The notes beneath the pieces are model-generated. The model worked only from the letters and a program-made list of their open reading frames with translations. It ran no database searches and was not told the origin of the DNA. A DNA stretch of 64,000 nucleotides, from contig JAQXJT010000039.1 in assembly GCA_029009095.1 (NCBI GenBank), forward strand, positions 38,553 through 102,552, in the 5' to 3' direction. The translations under genes and the position numbers were made by a program. Below, one piece after another: positions 1-7,592 of this stretch. This DNA is from a bacterium. Its GTDB lineage: Bacteria; Bacillota; Clostridia; Oscillospirales; Oscillospiraceae. Each line of letters opens with the position of its first letter. Within the stretch, counting starts at the first letter, position 1.

Positions 1-1
1 C

Positions 2-751
2 GCGGCGGCCCTGGTGCTGGGGCTCTGCGGGGGCTATCCTCTGGGGGCGGCCACGGCCGCCGCCCTCCGGGAGCGGGGGGAGCTGGAACAGGAGGATGCG
101 GAAAGGCTGCTCTTCTTCTGCGACAACACCGGCCCCTCCTTCGCCGTGGCGGCCATGGGCGGCGGGGCGCTGGGCAGCGCGGCGGCGGGAGCGCTGCTCT
201 ACCTGGTCCACGCCCTCTCCGCGCTGCTGCTGGGGCTGCTCTGCGCCCGGGGCAAAAGCTGCCCCCGCCGCGTTGCCCCGTCGGGGGAGGCCGCCCCCGT
301 CCCGCCCTTCTCAAAAGCCCTCACCGAGAGCGTGGGGGCGGCGGGCGGCGCCATGCTGAATGTGGGATTCTTCGTGGTCTTTTTCTCCGCGCTGCTGTCC
401 GTGGGGCGCTCCACGGGACTGCTGCGCGCCGCGGAGAGGCTGCTCTGCGCCCTCACCGGCTGCCCCGGCGGCAGCGCGCAGACGCTGGTGTGGAGCTTCT
501 TCGAGCTCTCCGGCAGTCTGGGGCTGCTGCGGGAACTGCCCCTCTCTCCCGCCACCCTCTCCCTGGCCGCTTTCGCCCTTAGCTGGGGCGGGCTCTGCGT
601 CCATTTCCAGAGCGCCGCCGTCACGGCCGGGGCGGGGCTGGCCGGAAAATGGCGTCTCCCCGGCAAACTCCTTCAGGGGCTGCTCTCTGCGGGCCTTATG
701 TACATTATGTCAACCATGATCTTCGCTCTGCGGCCTTCTTTTTTCTCTTGA
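2..751 (+). CDS. YlbJ-like integral membrane protein, 5' end missing
   Basis: The frame is open from the window edge, so the N-terminus is lost. The visible 249 residues are very hydrophobic, with several membrane spans. They include a GGYPLGA stretch followed by ALRERGELEQEDAERLL and a CDNTGPSF segment. This order resembles the nucleoside-recognition (gate) domain of the sporulation membrane protein YlbJ, where a glycine-rich turn precedes a charged helix and an N-(N/T)-x-P-x-F motif. YlbJ is needed for spore formation in Bacillus; its substrate is unknown. The TGA stop lies inside the -35 box of the next promoter. The family call is by pattern recognition only, and another gate-domain transporter is possible. 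Confidence 0.6.
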   Translation, partial: AAALVLGLCGGYPLGAATAAALRERGELEQEDAERLLFFCDNTGPSFAVAAMGGGALGSAAAGALLYLVHALSALLLGLLCARGKSCPRRVAPSGEAAPVPPFSKALTESVGAAGGAMLNVGFFVVFFSALLSVGRSTGLLRAAERLLCALTGCPGGSAQTLVWSFFELSGSLGLLRELPLSPATLSLAAFALSWGGLCVHFQSAAVTAGAGLAGKWRLPGKLLQGLLSAGLMYIMSTMIFALRPSFFS

Positions 752-776
752 CGGCGCTATCCTTTCGATATAGAAT
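748..776 (+). promoter_or_regulatory. Sigma-A promoter of xpaC-telA operon
   Basis: TTGACG at 748-753, a 17-bp spacer, then TAGAAT at 771-776. The -35 box overlaps the TGA stop (749-751) of the upstream gene. Transcription should start near 783, which places the AAAGGAG at 794-800 in the leader. Confidence 0.75.
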
Positions 777-809
777 ATAGTAATGAATAATGTAAAGGAG
801 CGTTGTGAC

Positions 810-1571
810 TTGCGCAGAAGAAAAAGGCCCGTGGGGCCGATCTATACCTTTTTGCTGATCTATCTGGCATACGCCCTCTTCCTTCCTCTGCTGCGTTTGA
901 GCACGGTGCTCATCGGGCTGGGGCTCTCCACGGCGGCGGCCCTCGGCGTGGCGGCGATGCTGAAAAGGAAGCTCCGGGAAGTGGAGGAGGCGCCCATCTT
1001 CACCGCTTTCACCGAGGAGAGCGCCAAAGAGGCGGCCAAAGAGGACAAAGAGGGCGGAGAGAAGAAGGAGACACACTACTCTCCCCAGGTCAACGCCATC
1101 ATTGACGAGGGGCGGCTGGCCATGAAGGAGATGGGGCGGCTCTACGCCAGCATCCGCAACGAGAACGTCCGGAAGAAGATCAACGAGATCATGGCCGTCT
1201 CCGACAAGATCGTCCGGGACGCCATCGAGGACGAGAGCGACGTGCCCCAGATCCGCAAGTTCCTCGATTACTACCTGCCCACCACCATCAAGCTCCTCAA
1301 CGCCTACGACCGCATGGACGAGCTGGACTTTGAGGGGGAGAACATCTCCGGCAGCAAGCAGAACATCGAAGAGATGCTGGACACCACCATCGAGGCCTAC
1401 AAGCGGCAGTTGGACGCCCTCTTCCGCAATCAGGCCATGGACATCGACGCGGAGATCCGCGCCATGAACAGCATGATGGCCCAGGAGGGCATCGGCGGCA
1501 AGGGCACGCTGGACTGGAACACATTCAAGAAAGAATACGACAAACAGAAAGGAACCGTGCAAAATGGCTGA
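810..1571 (+). CDS. XpaC family membrane protein
   Basis: The protein is about 253 residues. It has a basic N-terminus, two closely spaced membrane segments within the first 50 residues, then a long charged helical domain. This is the layout of XpaC (5-bromo-4-chloroindolyl phosphate hydrolysis protein), which in Bacillus is encoded beside the TelA homologue YaaN. Its biochemical role is unclear. A TTG start at 810 is chosen because AAAGGAG lies at 794-800, 9 bases upstream, and the promoter predicts a transcript start near 783. The in-frame ATG at 783 would sit on the transcript start with no ribosome site. The gene overlaps the next by 8 bases, so translation is probably coupled. Confidence 0.8.
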   Translation: MRRRKRPVGPIYTFLLIYLAYALFLPLLRLSTVLIGLGLSTAAALGVAAMLKRKLREVEEAPIFTAFTEESAKEAAKEDKEGGEKKETHYSPQVNAIIDEGRLAMKEMGRLYASIRNENVRKKINEIMAVSDKIVRDAIEDESDVPQIRKFLDYYLPTTIKLLNAYDRMDELDFEGENISGSKQNIEEMLDTTIEAYKRQLDALFRNQAMDIDAEIRAMNSMMAQEGIGGKGTLDWNTFKKEYDKQKGTVQNG

Positions 1572-2730
1572 GAACGAGTACGTCCCCACTTTGACCCTGC
1601 ACCCCACCGCCACGGAGAGCGCCATGCAGGAAGCCCCTGCCGCTCCCGGCGCCCCGGCCCCCGCCGCCCAGGAAGCCGAAGCTCCGAAGGACCGGCTGAA
1701 CATTGACAGCCTTTCCCCCGCGGAGCAGGCCGCCGTGCGGGAGTTCTCCCGGCAGATCGACGTGACCGACACCAATCTGGTGCTCGCCTACGGCGCCGGA
1801 GCCCAGAAGAACATCTCCGACTTTTCCGGTCAGGCCCTCAACAACGTCCGCACCAAGGACATGGGCGAGGTAGGCGACATGCTGGCCAGCCTGGTCACGG
1901 AGCTGAAGGGACTGGAGTTTGAGGAGAAGGAGAAGAAGGGCTTTCTGGGCTTTTTCAAGAAAGCCGAGAACACCCTGGCGGAGACCAAGGCCAAGTTCGA
2001 CAAGGCCGAGGTGAACGTGGATAAGATCGTGGGCGAGCTGCAAAAGCACCAGGTGGTGCTCAGCAAGGACATCGCGGCCATGGATCAGATGTTTGAGCTC
2101 AATCAGGCCTATTTCAAGGAACTGACCATGTATATCATCGCCGGCAAGCTGCGTTTGCAGGAGCTGCGGGACACGGAGCTGGCGGAGATTCGCGCCAAAG
2201 CGGAGAAGTCCGGGCTGCCCGAGGACGCCCAGGCCGCCAACGACTACGCCGAGCTTCTGGGCCGCTTTGAGAAGAAGCTGCACGATCTGGAGCTGACGCG
2301 CACCATCTCCATGCAGATGTCCCCCCAGATCCGCATGATCCAGAACAACGACCTGCTCATGAACGAGAAGATCCAGACCGCCATCATGAACACCATCCCC
2401 CTCTGGAAGAGCCAGATGGTGCTCTCGCTGAGCATGTACCACTCCAAGCAGGCCATGGAGGCCTCCTCCTCCGTGACAGACATCACCAACAAGCTGCTGA
2501 TGAAGAACGCCGAGGATCTCCACCAGGGCAGCGTGGAGATCGCCCGGGAGGCGGAGAAGGGCATCGTGGAGCTGGAGACGCTGCGCAAGACCAACGAGCA
2601 TCTGATCAGCACGCTGGAGGAAGTCCGGCAAATTCAGGACGAGGGCCGCACCCGCCGCCGCAACGCGGAGGCGGAGCTGAGCGCCATCGAATCGGAGCTG
2701 CGCCAGAAGCTCCTGGACATGAAGGGTTGA
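1564..2730 (+). CDS. TelA/YaaN (toxic anion resistance) family protein
   Basis: This 388-residue, mostly helical soluble protein has an Ala/Pro-rich N-terminal 40 residues and then a long alpha-helical body. The conserved TelA signatures are present, including MSPQIRMIQNNDLLMNEKIQ and the NTIPLWKSQMVLSLSMYHSKQA region near residues 270-300. Family members were named after plasmid tellurite resistance, but chromosomal copies paired with XpaC are widespread. They are better viewed as envelope or stress proteins of unknown mechanism. The gene starts inside the end of xpaC and its stop overlaps the next start (TGATG), so it forms one transcription unit with both neighbours. Resistance to tellurite is not implied. 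Confidence 0.85.
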   Translation: MAENEYVPTLTLHPTATESAMQEAPAAPGAPAPAAQEAEAPKDRLNIDSLSPAEQAAVREFSRQIDVTDTNLVLAYGAGAQKNISDFSGQALNNVRTKDMGEVGDMLASLVTELKGLEFEEKEKKGFLGFFKKAENTLAETKAKFDKAEVNVDKIVGELQKHQVVLSKDIAAMDQMFELNQAYFKELTMYIIAGKLRLQELRDTELAEIRAKAEKSGLPEDAQAANDYAELLGRFEKKLHDLELTRTISMQMSPQIRMIQNNDLLMNEKIQTAIMNTIPLWKSQMVLSLSMYHSKQAMEASSSVTDITNKLLMKNAEDLHQGSVEIAREAEKGIVELETLRKTNEHLISTLEEVRQIQDEGRTRRRNAEAELSAIESELRQKLLDMKG

Positions 2731-3281
2731 TGGGTTTGAAATTCCTGAAAGATCAAAGGACCGCCGTTATCCTCACGGTGCTCTCCGTTCTTGCGATCAC
2801 CGTGGGAAATGTGAACTACCATCTGGATCGGCGCGCCGCGGCGGCCGCGGCGGCCTGGGAGGAACGCCAGGGCGCCCGGGCCCAGTTGAAAGGCCGCTGC
2901 TCCTACGCCTCCCAGCTCTACGGCCTGTGCCGGAGCCACGACGAACTCTCCGCCCAGTGCGAGGCGCTGCGCCGCGACTATAACCTCCTCTATGAGAGCA
3001 TGGAGCAGGGGGACAGGGCGGCCATGGCGGAGGCCAACGCCGCCCTCACCGTCAGCGCCCGGGCGGCGGGAGACGCTTTTCTCGCCCTCCCCGGGGTGGA
3101 GCAGGGCGACCGGGACTACGCCGAGCGCTATCTGAGCTACATGGACAACGCCGCGAGGCTTTTGCAGGACAGCAGATACAACGCTCTCTGCGCGGATTAC
3201 GCCCGGCTCTGTGAGGAGCCCTGGCTTCGGGCGCTGAGCGCGCTGATCTTCGTGGACGCGCCGCTGAGCGTGGGCGCGTAA
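2730..3281 (+). CDS. Single-pass membrane protein, LemA-like
   Basis: The 183-residue product has one N-terminal membrane helix (about residues 10-27), an Ala-rich helix, then a helical domain. It ends with SRYNALCADYARL and LRALSALIF, which resembles the R-x-YN...N...FP...A pattern that closes LemA proteins. LemA proteins are helical membrane-anchored proteins often encoded with TPM-domain proteins, and a TPM gene follows here 19 bases downstream. The ATG overlaps the telA stop. The similarity is weak, so this could instead be an operon-specific helical protein. The function is unknown. Confidence 0.5.
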   Translation: MGLKFLKDQRTAVILTVLSVLAITVGNVNYHLDRRAAAAAAAWEERQGARAQLKGRCSYASQLYGLCRSHDELSAQCEALRRDYNLLYESMEQGDRAAMAEANAALTVSARAAGDAFLALPGVEQGDRDYAERYLSYMDNAARLLQDSRYNALCADYARLCEEPWLRALSALIFVDAPLSVGA

Positions 3282-3300
3282 AAGGAAAAAGGAGCCGCCC

Positions 3301-4248
3301 ATGAAAAAACGACTTGCCCTTCTCCTGGCCCTGCTTCTCTCCCTGGCCCTGCCCCTGCCGGCCGCCGCGCTGGTGGACAAGAGCGGGAGCTACTACGTCT
3401 GCGACGACGCCGGCGTGCTCGGCGGGCAACTGGAGGATCACATTGTGGAGGCCAACGGCGCGCTGGAGCACTACTGTCAGGGCGCGCAGATCGTGGTGGT
3501 CTCCGTGGCCTACACCGACGGGCTCTACGCCGACGAATACGCCTACACCCTGATGAACGACTGGGGCGTAGGCGACGGGGAGAAAAACAACGGTATGCTC
3601 CTCCTCTTTGCCACCCGGGAAAACCGGGCGTGGCTGGCCGTGGGCGACGGCATCTTCGGCAGCTTTGACGAGGATACCGCCTCCCGTTACCTGGAGGACT
3701 ACTTCTGGGACGGATACGACGCGGGGGAGTATGAGAGCGCCGTGGAGGGTCTCTTCAACGCCTTGCTGGGCTGGTACGAGGGCTACTACGGGGTGTCCCT
3801 CACCGGACAGGAGAGCGCCGCCCCCATGCAGCAGCCCGCTCCCGTCCAGCCCTCCGCCCAGCCGAACAGCGGCGGGGGAGGCGGAGGCACTGTCCTGCTG
3901 TTCCTTCTTTGTGCGCTGATCCTCTTCTCCCTGCTGCGTACCCGGCGCCGCTGGGGGCACTGGGGCGTGTGGCCCTTCTACTGTTTCTCCCCCTGGTGGC
4001 GCGCGGCCCGGGCCAGCTATGTCCGCCCGATTGTCGCTCCCCGTCCGACCCAGCCCCGACCCCGCCGGGACGATTGGGACGACCGGGACGATCACGATCA
4101 CCGCGGCGGCTTCGGCGGCAGCGGTCGTGGCGGCAGCGGCTTCGGCGGAGGAAGCAGCTTTGGCGGCCGCAGCGGCGGCTTCGGGGGCTTTGGCGGCATC
4201 GGCCGCGGCGGCGGAGGACACTCCGGCGGCGGAAGCGGGCGGCGCTGA
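3301..4248 (+). CDS. TPM domain protein with Gly-rich C-terminus (YgcG-like)
   Basis: This 315-residue protein has a clear signal peptide (about 1-23). A TPM domain follows (about 30-155) with the typical DDAGVL opening, a NDWGVGDGEKNNGMLLLFATRENRAWLAVG-like core given here in parts (NDWGVG, NNGMLLL, VGDGIFG), and a helical end. A membrane helix lies near residues 197-213 and the tail from about 265 is Gly/Ser/Phe-rich. TPM proteins of this layout are membrane-anchored, with the domain outside and a low-complexity cytoplasmic tail. Some TPM domains have phosphatase or chaperone-like roles. AAGGAG lies 7 bases before the ATG. It closes the xpaC-telA-lemA-like set, which suggests a joint envelope maintenance role. 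Confidence 0.85.
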   Translation: MKKRLALLLALLLSLALPLPAAALVDKSGSYYVCDDAGVLGGQLEDHIVEANGALEHYCQGAQIVVVSVAYTDGLYADEYAYTLMNDWGVGDGEKNNGMLLLFATRENRAWLAVGDGIFGSFDEDTASRYLEDYFWDGYDAGEYESAVEGLFNALLGWYEGYYGVSLTGQESAAPMQQPAPVQPSAQPNSGGGGGGTVLLFLLCALILFSLLRTRRRWGHWGVWPFYCFSPWWRAARASYVRPIVAPRPTQPRPRRDDWDDRDDHDHRGGFGGSGRGGSGFGGGSSFGGRSGGFGGFGGIGRGGGGHSGGGSGRR

Positions 4249-4293
4249 ACCTTTCTGCCGCCCAGACGGCAGGACGCATATCACGCATACTTC

Positions 4294-4330
4294 GGGTGGG
4301 GTGGCTCCCCGGGCTTACCCCGCCCTTTTT
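4294..4330 (+). terminator. Terminator after TPM gene
   Basis: A GGGTGGGG arm pairs with CCCCGCCC (with G-U pairs) across a GC-rich loop and is followed by TTTTT. A smaller CTGCCG/CGGCAG hairpin lies just upstream at about 4256-4273. Confidence 0.5.
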
Positions 4331-4365
4331 CACGGAAAAATCCAAGGTACAGGAGTTATTGAGAT

Positions 4366-4842
4366 ATGTCCATTGAAACAGGCCGCGCCTTTTTCCGCGC
4401 CAGGGGCATGGAGGAGCGGGTGATCGAGTTCACCGTGTCCTCCGCCACCGTGGAACTGGCCGCGCAGGCGCTGGGCGTGGAGGGGGCGCGGATCGCCAAG
4501 ACCCTCTCTTTCCAGAACAGGGCGGGCGACGGGTGCATCCTCGTTCTGGCCGCCGGCGACGCCCGGATCGACAACCACAAATTCAAGGAGAAGTTCGGCT
4601 GCAAGGCCAAGATGCTCTCCGGAGACGAGGTGCCGGCGCTGGTGGGCCACCCGGTGGGCGGCGTCTGCCCCTTTGGCTGCCGGGAGGGCATCCCCGTGTA
4701 TCTGGACGAGTCCCTGCGGCGCTTTACCACCGTCTTTCCCGCCGTGGGCAGCCCCTCCAGCGCCATCGAGCTGACGCTGGACGAGCTTTGGGACTGCTCC
4801 GGGGCACTGGAATGGGTGGATGTGTGCCGGCTGCCGGAATAG
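4366..4842 (+). CDS. YbaK/ProX-type aminoacyl-tRNA editing protein
   Basis: The 158-residue protein is a single YbaK/aa-tRNA deacylase domain. It has the family pattern of a variable N-terminus, IAKTLSF, an LAAGDARIDNHKFKE-like strand and helix with the conserved Lys, then a VGGVCPFG loop and YLDESL. These enzymes hydrolyse misacylated tRNAs such as Cys-tRNA(Pro) or Ala-tRNA(Pro) in trans. The substrate cannot be told from sequence. The length matches standalone members. The gene precedes a CapA-like gene by 9 bases, apparently as an operon of convenience. Confidence 0.85.
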   Translation: MSIETGRAFFRARGMEERVIEFTVSSATVELAAQALGVEGARIAKTLSFQNRAGDGCILVLAAGDARIDNHKFKEKFGCKAKMLSGDEVPALVGHPVGGVCPFGCREGIPVYLDESLRRFTTVFPAVGSPSSAIELTLDELWDCSGALEWVDVCRLPE

Positions 4843-4851
4843 GTGAGAGCC

Positions 4852-6054
4852 ATGTCCAAACTCCTGCTCCATTTCGCCAAGGGCCTCTGCCTTCTGCTGC
4901 TGCTGGCCATCGCCTTCAACGCGGCGGTGGTGCTGCTGGACGCCCGGGCGGCCACGGAGATGCTCGCCCACAGCGACACCGCCTCTCCCCCGCCCACGCC
5001 CCTGCCCACGCCGGAGCCCACCCCCGAACCTACCCCGGAGCCCACCCCCGAGCCTACTCCGGAGCCCACGCCCGAACCCACCCCGGAGCCCACGCCCCAG
5101 GTGTTCACCGTGTCCATGGTGGGCGACTGCACCCTTGCCAGCTACCCGGAGATCCGCAACCTGCCCAATTCCTTTGAAAACACCATCGGCACGGACTGGG
5201 AGCGGCCCTTCGCCAACACGGCGGAGATCTTCCGCGGCGACGATTTTACCATCACCAATCTGGAGTGCACCCTCTCGGACACCCAGGGCTGGTCGGGGAG
5301 CACTTTCTCCTTTCTGGCCCCCGCCGCCGCCGTGGAAATCCTCCGAAGCGGCAGCGTGGAGTATGTGACCACCGCCAACAACCACGCCAGGGACTTCGGG
5401 AATGATCGGTATAACGACACCGCCGCCATCCTCGACGAGGCGGGCATCGGCCACAGCGGCGACGGAGAGTACAGTCTCTTCACCACGGACAGCGGTGTGA
5501 AGGTGGGCGTGTACAGCGTATTCAACTACTACGCCCCCGCCGTGGACAACATGGGCGAGAGCATCGCCGCGCTGCGCCGGGATGGCGCGGAGGTGGTCAT
5601 TGTGGCCGCCCACTGGGGTCTGGAGGGCACCTACTACCAGACGGGCGACCAGACAAGGGTGGGCCGCGCCGCCATCGACGCGGGGGCGGACATCGTTTTC
5701 GGCTCCCACCCCCACCGTCTCCAGCCCATGGAAGTCTACAACAACGGCATCATCTTCTACAGCATGGGCAACTGGGTCTTTGGGGGCAACACCAACCCCG
5801 AGGACAAGGACAGCGCCATCGCCCAGGTCCGCTTCCAGCGGGACGGCGACGGGGTGCTGCGGCTGCTGGACTATACGCTCATCCCCTGCTCCATCAGCAG
5901 CCTCCCGGACGTCAACGACTACTGCCCCACCCCCTATGAGGAGGGCAGCGAGGAATACCGCCGCGCCTACGCCAAGATCAGCGGCCAGTACGACGGCCCC
6001 AACAGCAACATCGACTATTCCTTTATGCATCAGAATGAGGAGGGCAATCCATGA
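4852..6054 (+). CDS. CapA-like poly-gamma-glutamate synthesis family protein with Pro-rich linker
   Basis: The 400-residue product has an N-terminal membrane anchor (about 5-25), then a tandem P-T-P-E linker of about 40 residues, then a CapA metallophosphatase-like domain. Visible family motifs are SMVGDCTL, ITNLECTLSD, TTANNHARDFG, VVIVAAHWGLE, VFGSHPHRLQP and FYSMGNWVFG. CapA proteins act outside the membrane in capsule or poly-gamma-glutamate handling. No capB/capC genes are nearby, so the substrate is open. An in-frame GTG at 4843 would extend the protein by three residues, but GGTGAG at 4842-4847 is better read as the ribosome site for ATG 4852. The 3' end overlaps the next gene by 4 bases (ATGA). 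Confidence 0.85.
   Translation: MSKLLLHFAKGLCLLLLLAIAFNAAVVLLDARAATEMLAHSDTASPPPTPLPTPEPTPEPTPEPTPEPTPEPTPEPTPEPTPQVFTVSMVGDCTLASYPEIRNLPNSFENTIGTDWERPFANTAEIFRGDDFTITNLECTLSDTQGWSGSTFSFLAPAAAVEILRSGSVEYVTTANNHARDFGNDRYNDTAAILDEAGIGHSGDGEYSLFTTDSGVKVGVYSVFNYYAPAVDNMGESIAALRRDGAEVVIVAAHWGLEGTYYQTGDQTRVGRAAIDAGADIVFGSHPHRLQPMEVYNNGIIFYSMGNWVFGGNTNPEDKDSAIAQVRFQRDGDGVLRLLDYTLIPCSISSLPDVNDYCPTPYEEGSEEYRRAYAKISGQYDGPNSNIDYSFMHQNEEGNP
4996..5100 (+). repeat. In-frame tandem repeat encoding a PTPE linker
   Basis: A degenerate 12-base unit (cc-acc-ccg-ag type) is repeated about eight times and encodes (P-T-P-E)n between the membrane anchor and the CapA domain. The copies differ mostly at third codon positions, so the protein repeat looks conserved while the DNA repeat is partly eroded. 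Confidence 0.8.
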
Positions 6055-7445
6055 GCGAAAAAGTAACGGCGCCAAGGGAAAAAAAGGGCTGGATGTGGTT
6101 TTTCCTCTCCGTGCTCGTCTGCGTTGCCGCGGCGGCGTTCTGCATCCGCCTTTTCTACGGCGACCGCTTTCCCACCGGCTCCCGGCTGGGCGGGCTGCTC
6201 TGCGGCGGCATGAAAACGGAGGACGTGTCGCTGCTGCTGGCGGAGACCGTGGAAAAAAAGACCGTCATCCTCTCCGGCGGAGAGGGTGAGGAGATCTGCA
6301 CGCTGCCCCTTTCCGAGGCCGTGGGGACGGCGGACTACGCCGCGCTGGCCGCCGCCGCGCTGAAGTCCTCCTCCGGGCCGGACTATCCCCTCTCCTTCGC
6401 CGTGGAGAGTGAGACGCTCCTTCCGCTGCTGGAAGAGCGGCTCTTCGGCGGGGACTATGTGGAACAGCAGCCCCGGGACGCGGAGATCGTGCTGGATGAA
6501 GACGGGGCGCATATCGTCCCGGAGGAGCCGGGCAACCTCTACCTCCCGGAGGCGTTTGCCGCCGCCCTCTCCCAGGCTCTGGCCGCCGGGGTCGATCTGA
6601 GCGGGGACGCCATCCGCGTGACGGTGCCCAACGAGCGCACCATGCCCGCCCTGCTCTCCGATGACCCCCTGCTGCGCAAGCAGTTGGCGGACATCCAGCG
6701 CTGGACGGACAAGAGTGTGGACATCTTCTTCCTGCCGGGGCTGGAGCACACCCTCACCCCCGGGGAGATCGCCGCCATGCTGGACATCGACTGCCATGAC
6801 AGGGGCGCCGATGTGGCCGTGAACGAGGAGAAGTTCCGCGCGGAGATGGACAGGCTCATTGAGGAGCTGGGGGCAGACGGCCCCATGGCCAAGTACGGCC
6901 GCTGCGCCGGGACGAGACAGTATCTCTACCTCCCTGCGGAGGACACGGGCTTCCCCCTGGACAGGGAAGCGCTCTACGAAGCAGTGCTCGCCGCGCTGCG
7001 GGGCGAGGGCGGCAGCGTGGAGGCCGGCTATGACTACACCGCCTGGCTCCGCGCCCGCTACGGCTGGATGGGCGATCTCCACGACTGTCTGGAGATCAGC
7101 ATCGACAATCAGTATATCTGGTTTTACCGGAACGGGCTGCTCCTCACCGAGTGCCCCGTGGTCACCGGCGATCTGGCCACCAACTCCATCACCCGCAAGG
7201 GCATTTTCCAGATCTACGGCATGGTGACCGACACCAACCTCAAAGGCCCCACCTGGGACGACCATGTGGACTACTGGATGCCCTTCGACGGGGACATCGG
7301 TATCCATGACTCCTCCTGGCGGGACGAGTACGGCGGAGATATCTACCGGGAGAACGGCTCCCACGGCTGTGTCAACACCCCGCTGGAATCCATGGGGATC
7401 ATTTACGACAACTCCTTCTACGGATTGTTGGTGATCGTGCGATAA
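6051..7445 (+). CDS. L,D-transpeptidase (YkuD) with N-terminal peptidoglycan-binding-like region
   Basis: This 464-residue membrane-anchored enzyme has one transmembrane helix at about 16-36 and two repeated alpha/beta regions of the type found in PG_binding_4 L,D-transpeptidases (about 60-330). The YkuD catalytic domain fills about 345-464. The catalytic motif is HDSSWR followed by SHGCVNTP, with His438 and the nucleophile Cys440. Such enzymes form 3-3 cross-links in peptidoglycan or attach proteins to it. The start overlaps the CapA-like stop (ATGA), so the two surface-acting proteins are co-translated. A strong terminator follows directly. Confidence 0.9.
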   Translation: MSEKVTAPREKKGWMWFFLSVLVCVAAAAFCIRLFYGDRFPTGSRLGGLLCGGMKTEDVSLLLAETVEKKTVILSGGEGEEICTLPLSEAVGTADYAALAAAALKSSSGPDYPLSFAVESETLLPLLEERLFGGDYVEQQPRDAEIVLDEDGAHIVPEEPGNLYLPEAFAAALSQALAAGVDLSGDAIRVTVPNERTMPALLSDDPLLRKQLADIQRWTDKSVDIFFLPGLEHTLTPGEIAAMLDIDCHDRGADVAVNEEKFRAEMDRLIEELGADGPMAKYGRCAGTRQYLYLPAEDTGFPLDREALYEAVLAALRGEGGSVEAGYDYTAWLRARYGWMGDLHDCLEISIDNQYIWFYRNGLLLTECPVVTGDLATNSITRKGIFQIYGMVTDTNLKGPTWDDHVDYWMPFDGDIGIHDSSWRDEYGGDIYRENGSHGCVNTPLESMGIIYDNSFYGLLVIVR

Positions 7446-7451
7446 GCGGAA

Positions 7452-7481
7452 AAAGCGCCGCCCGACGGGGCGGCGCTTTTG
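7452..7481 (+). terminator. Terminator after L,D-transpeptidase
   Basis: An AAAAGCGCCGCC arm, a short loop and GGCGGCGCTTTT form a strong hairpin ending in a T run. Confidence 0.85.
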
Positions 7482-7543
7482 TGGTACATTTTGGTAATAA
7501 TCTCATATTTTTTCATTCTTCTATAGATTTTTCTTAATCCTCA

Positions 7544-7552
7544 TGCTATAGT
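7544..7552 (+). promoter_or_regulatory. Extended -10 promoter of the EAL gene
   Basis: TGC-TATAGT at 7544-7552 is an extended -10 element with no clear -35 box. It lies about 40 bases before the chosen GTG start, so the longer frame beginning at 7551 would start inside the promoter. Confidence 0.5.
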
Positions 7553-7592
7553 GGCAGCAGAAGTCAATTTTCTGGGAAGCGAGGGGATTTTT

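Noticed and set aside
783-809. ATG 783 as start of xpaC
   Set aside because: It lies at the predicted transcript start and upstream of the ribosome site.
1564-2730. Tellurite resistance determinant
   Set aside because: Chromosomal TelA/XpaC pairs are common housekeeping-type genes, and no other ter genes are present.
4996-5100. Possible CRISPR-like tandem repeat
   Set aside because: The repeat is in frame, has no spacers and encodes a Pro-Thr-Glu linker.
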